From assembly GCA_050250815.1 (NCBI GenBank), contig JBFWNY010000060.1:1-12456 (forward strand): a stretch of DNA of 12,456 nt. Reading direction: 5' to 3'. The notes under the pieces were generated by a model. The model searched no databases. It had not been told where the DNA came from and worked only from the letters and a program-made list of their open reading frames with translations. Origin of the DNA: JAEUMD01 sp050250815 (GTDB lineage: Bacteria > Pseudomonadota > Alphaproteobacteria > Rhizobiales > Hyphomicrobiaceae). Each line of letters begins with the position of its first letter. The first letter of the stretch is position 1. A program made the translations under genes and the position numbers. Shown in pieces: positions 12,161 to 12,456 of this stretch.

Positions 12161-12456
12161 CTTTGACCGGCTGCGCCGACCGTCCGGCACCATATCGCTC
12201 TCTGCAATCTCAAAGCCGTCTTGTCGCAAGGCCTGCATGACGACATGCCGGATGCTTGACCTCTGATCGAGTGCGGCGCGGCGCACCGCCGTCATCAAAT
12301 ATTCCGGAACTTCGATGGTCAGCTTTTCCTGTATTGCCGCTAATGGCGCGGCTAGCGGGACGGCCGCAGGCTGTTCGCGCGGCGGTCGCGTCATGGTCGG
12401 CACGCCGAGCGTAGCGTTGATCCGGTCGAGTTCGGAATCATCGACATCGAGAGGGC
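12155..12456 (-). CDS. Ribbon-helix-helix protein, putative partition/regulatory factor (5' end outside window)
   Basis: At least 100 residues are visible, and the frame is still open at the right edge. The C-terminal part carries a ribbon-helix-helix fold: strand EKLTIEVP, helix EYLMTAVRRAALDQ, turn, helix SIRHVVMQALRQDGFEI, then a basic tail RRSRSKP. The part before it is a Pro/Ala-rich flexible region. Internal starts GTG 12403 and ATG 12394 exist but lack a Shine-Dalgarno sequence. The 17 codons before them are open and protein-like (LDVDDSELDRINATLG), so the true start probably lies outside. Small RHH proteins with floppy N-termini serve as ParG-like centromere binders with ParA partners, or as antitoxins/repressors. 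The repeats directly after the stop support DNA binding nearby. RHH is likely; the partition role is inference. Confidence 0.78.
   Translation of the reverse strand, partial: PLDVDDSELDRINATLGVPTMTRPPREQPAAVPLAAPLAAIQEKLTIEVPEYLMTAVRRAALDQRSSIRHVVMQALRQDGFEIAESDMVPDGRRSRSKP

Noticed and set aside
8849..12456. Second copy of the tRNA-Arg 3' end (attR)
   Set aside because: I looked for the T-arm and acceptor sequence (TTCGAATCC, CGGGCGCGCCA) and found no further copy, so the far boundary must be outside the window.
1..12456. CRISPR array or rRNA genes
   Set aside because: No regularly spaced long repeats with unique spacers and no rRNA-like conserved stretches were seen.

Overview
The window reads as a GC-rich alphaproteobacterial chromosome, most likely of the order Hyphomicrobiales (Rhizobiales). 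This rests on the gene order rpmH-rnpA-yidC-engB, the style of the proteins (for example a Lys instead of Arg in the YidC groove) and the strong G/C third-position bias. I cannot name a genus. A mobile, plasmid-like segment sits on the right, beginning at a tRNA-Arg gene.

Bases 1-3420 (minus strand) hold the conserved operon for ribosomal protein L34 (rpmH), the RNase P protein (rnpA), the membrane insertase YidC and the ribosome-assembly GTPase EngB. It is driven by a near-consensus sigma-70-type promoter at 3390-3418. No yidD gene lies between rnpA and yidC. Bases 3637-6858 (plus strand) hold a probable three-gene operon: an exported DUF547 protein, a VTT/TVP38 membrane protein, and a mercuric-reductase-like FAD/NAD(P)H disulfide oxidoreductase that overlaps its neighbour by 14 bases. 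A stem-loop terminator follows. Bases 7039-8562 encode a two-membrane-segment sensor histidine kinase without an adjacent response regulator, preceded by a hairpin-rich leader.

tRNA-Arg(ACG) at 8772-8848 marks a sharp change of character. To its right, base composition drops in places, strong codon bias fades, and the genes are typical of a mobile element. In order these are: a tandem 11-bp repeat that could be integrase arm sites, a transposase-like protein without its catalytic aspartates, an AlpA-type excisionase/regulator, a small unknown gene, and (minus strand) a RepL-like replication initiator interrupted by an in-frame TGA. Next comes a roughly 750-base gene-poor stretch that looks like a replication/partition control region. 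It has AT-rich DNA with inverted repeats, a strong plus-strand promoter in front of a well-folded RNA, a 47-base compound hairpin, and 13-bp iteron-like repeats. These abut the 3' end of a ribbon-helix-helix protein gene that runs off the right edge.

My reading is that the right third is the left end of an integrated plasmid or integrative element inserted at tRNA-Arg. Its replication/partition module is partly decayed: the initiator is broken, but the DNA sites and the RHH gene look intact. The integrase, the distal attachment site and a partner ParA would lie outside the window.
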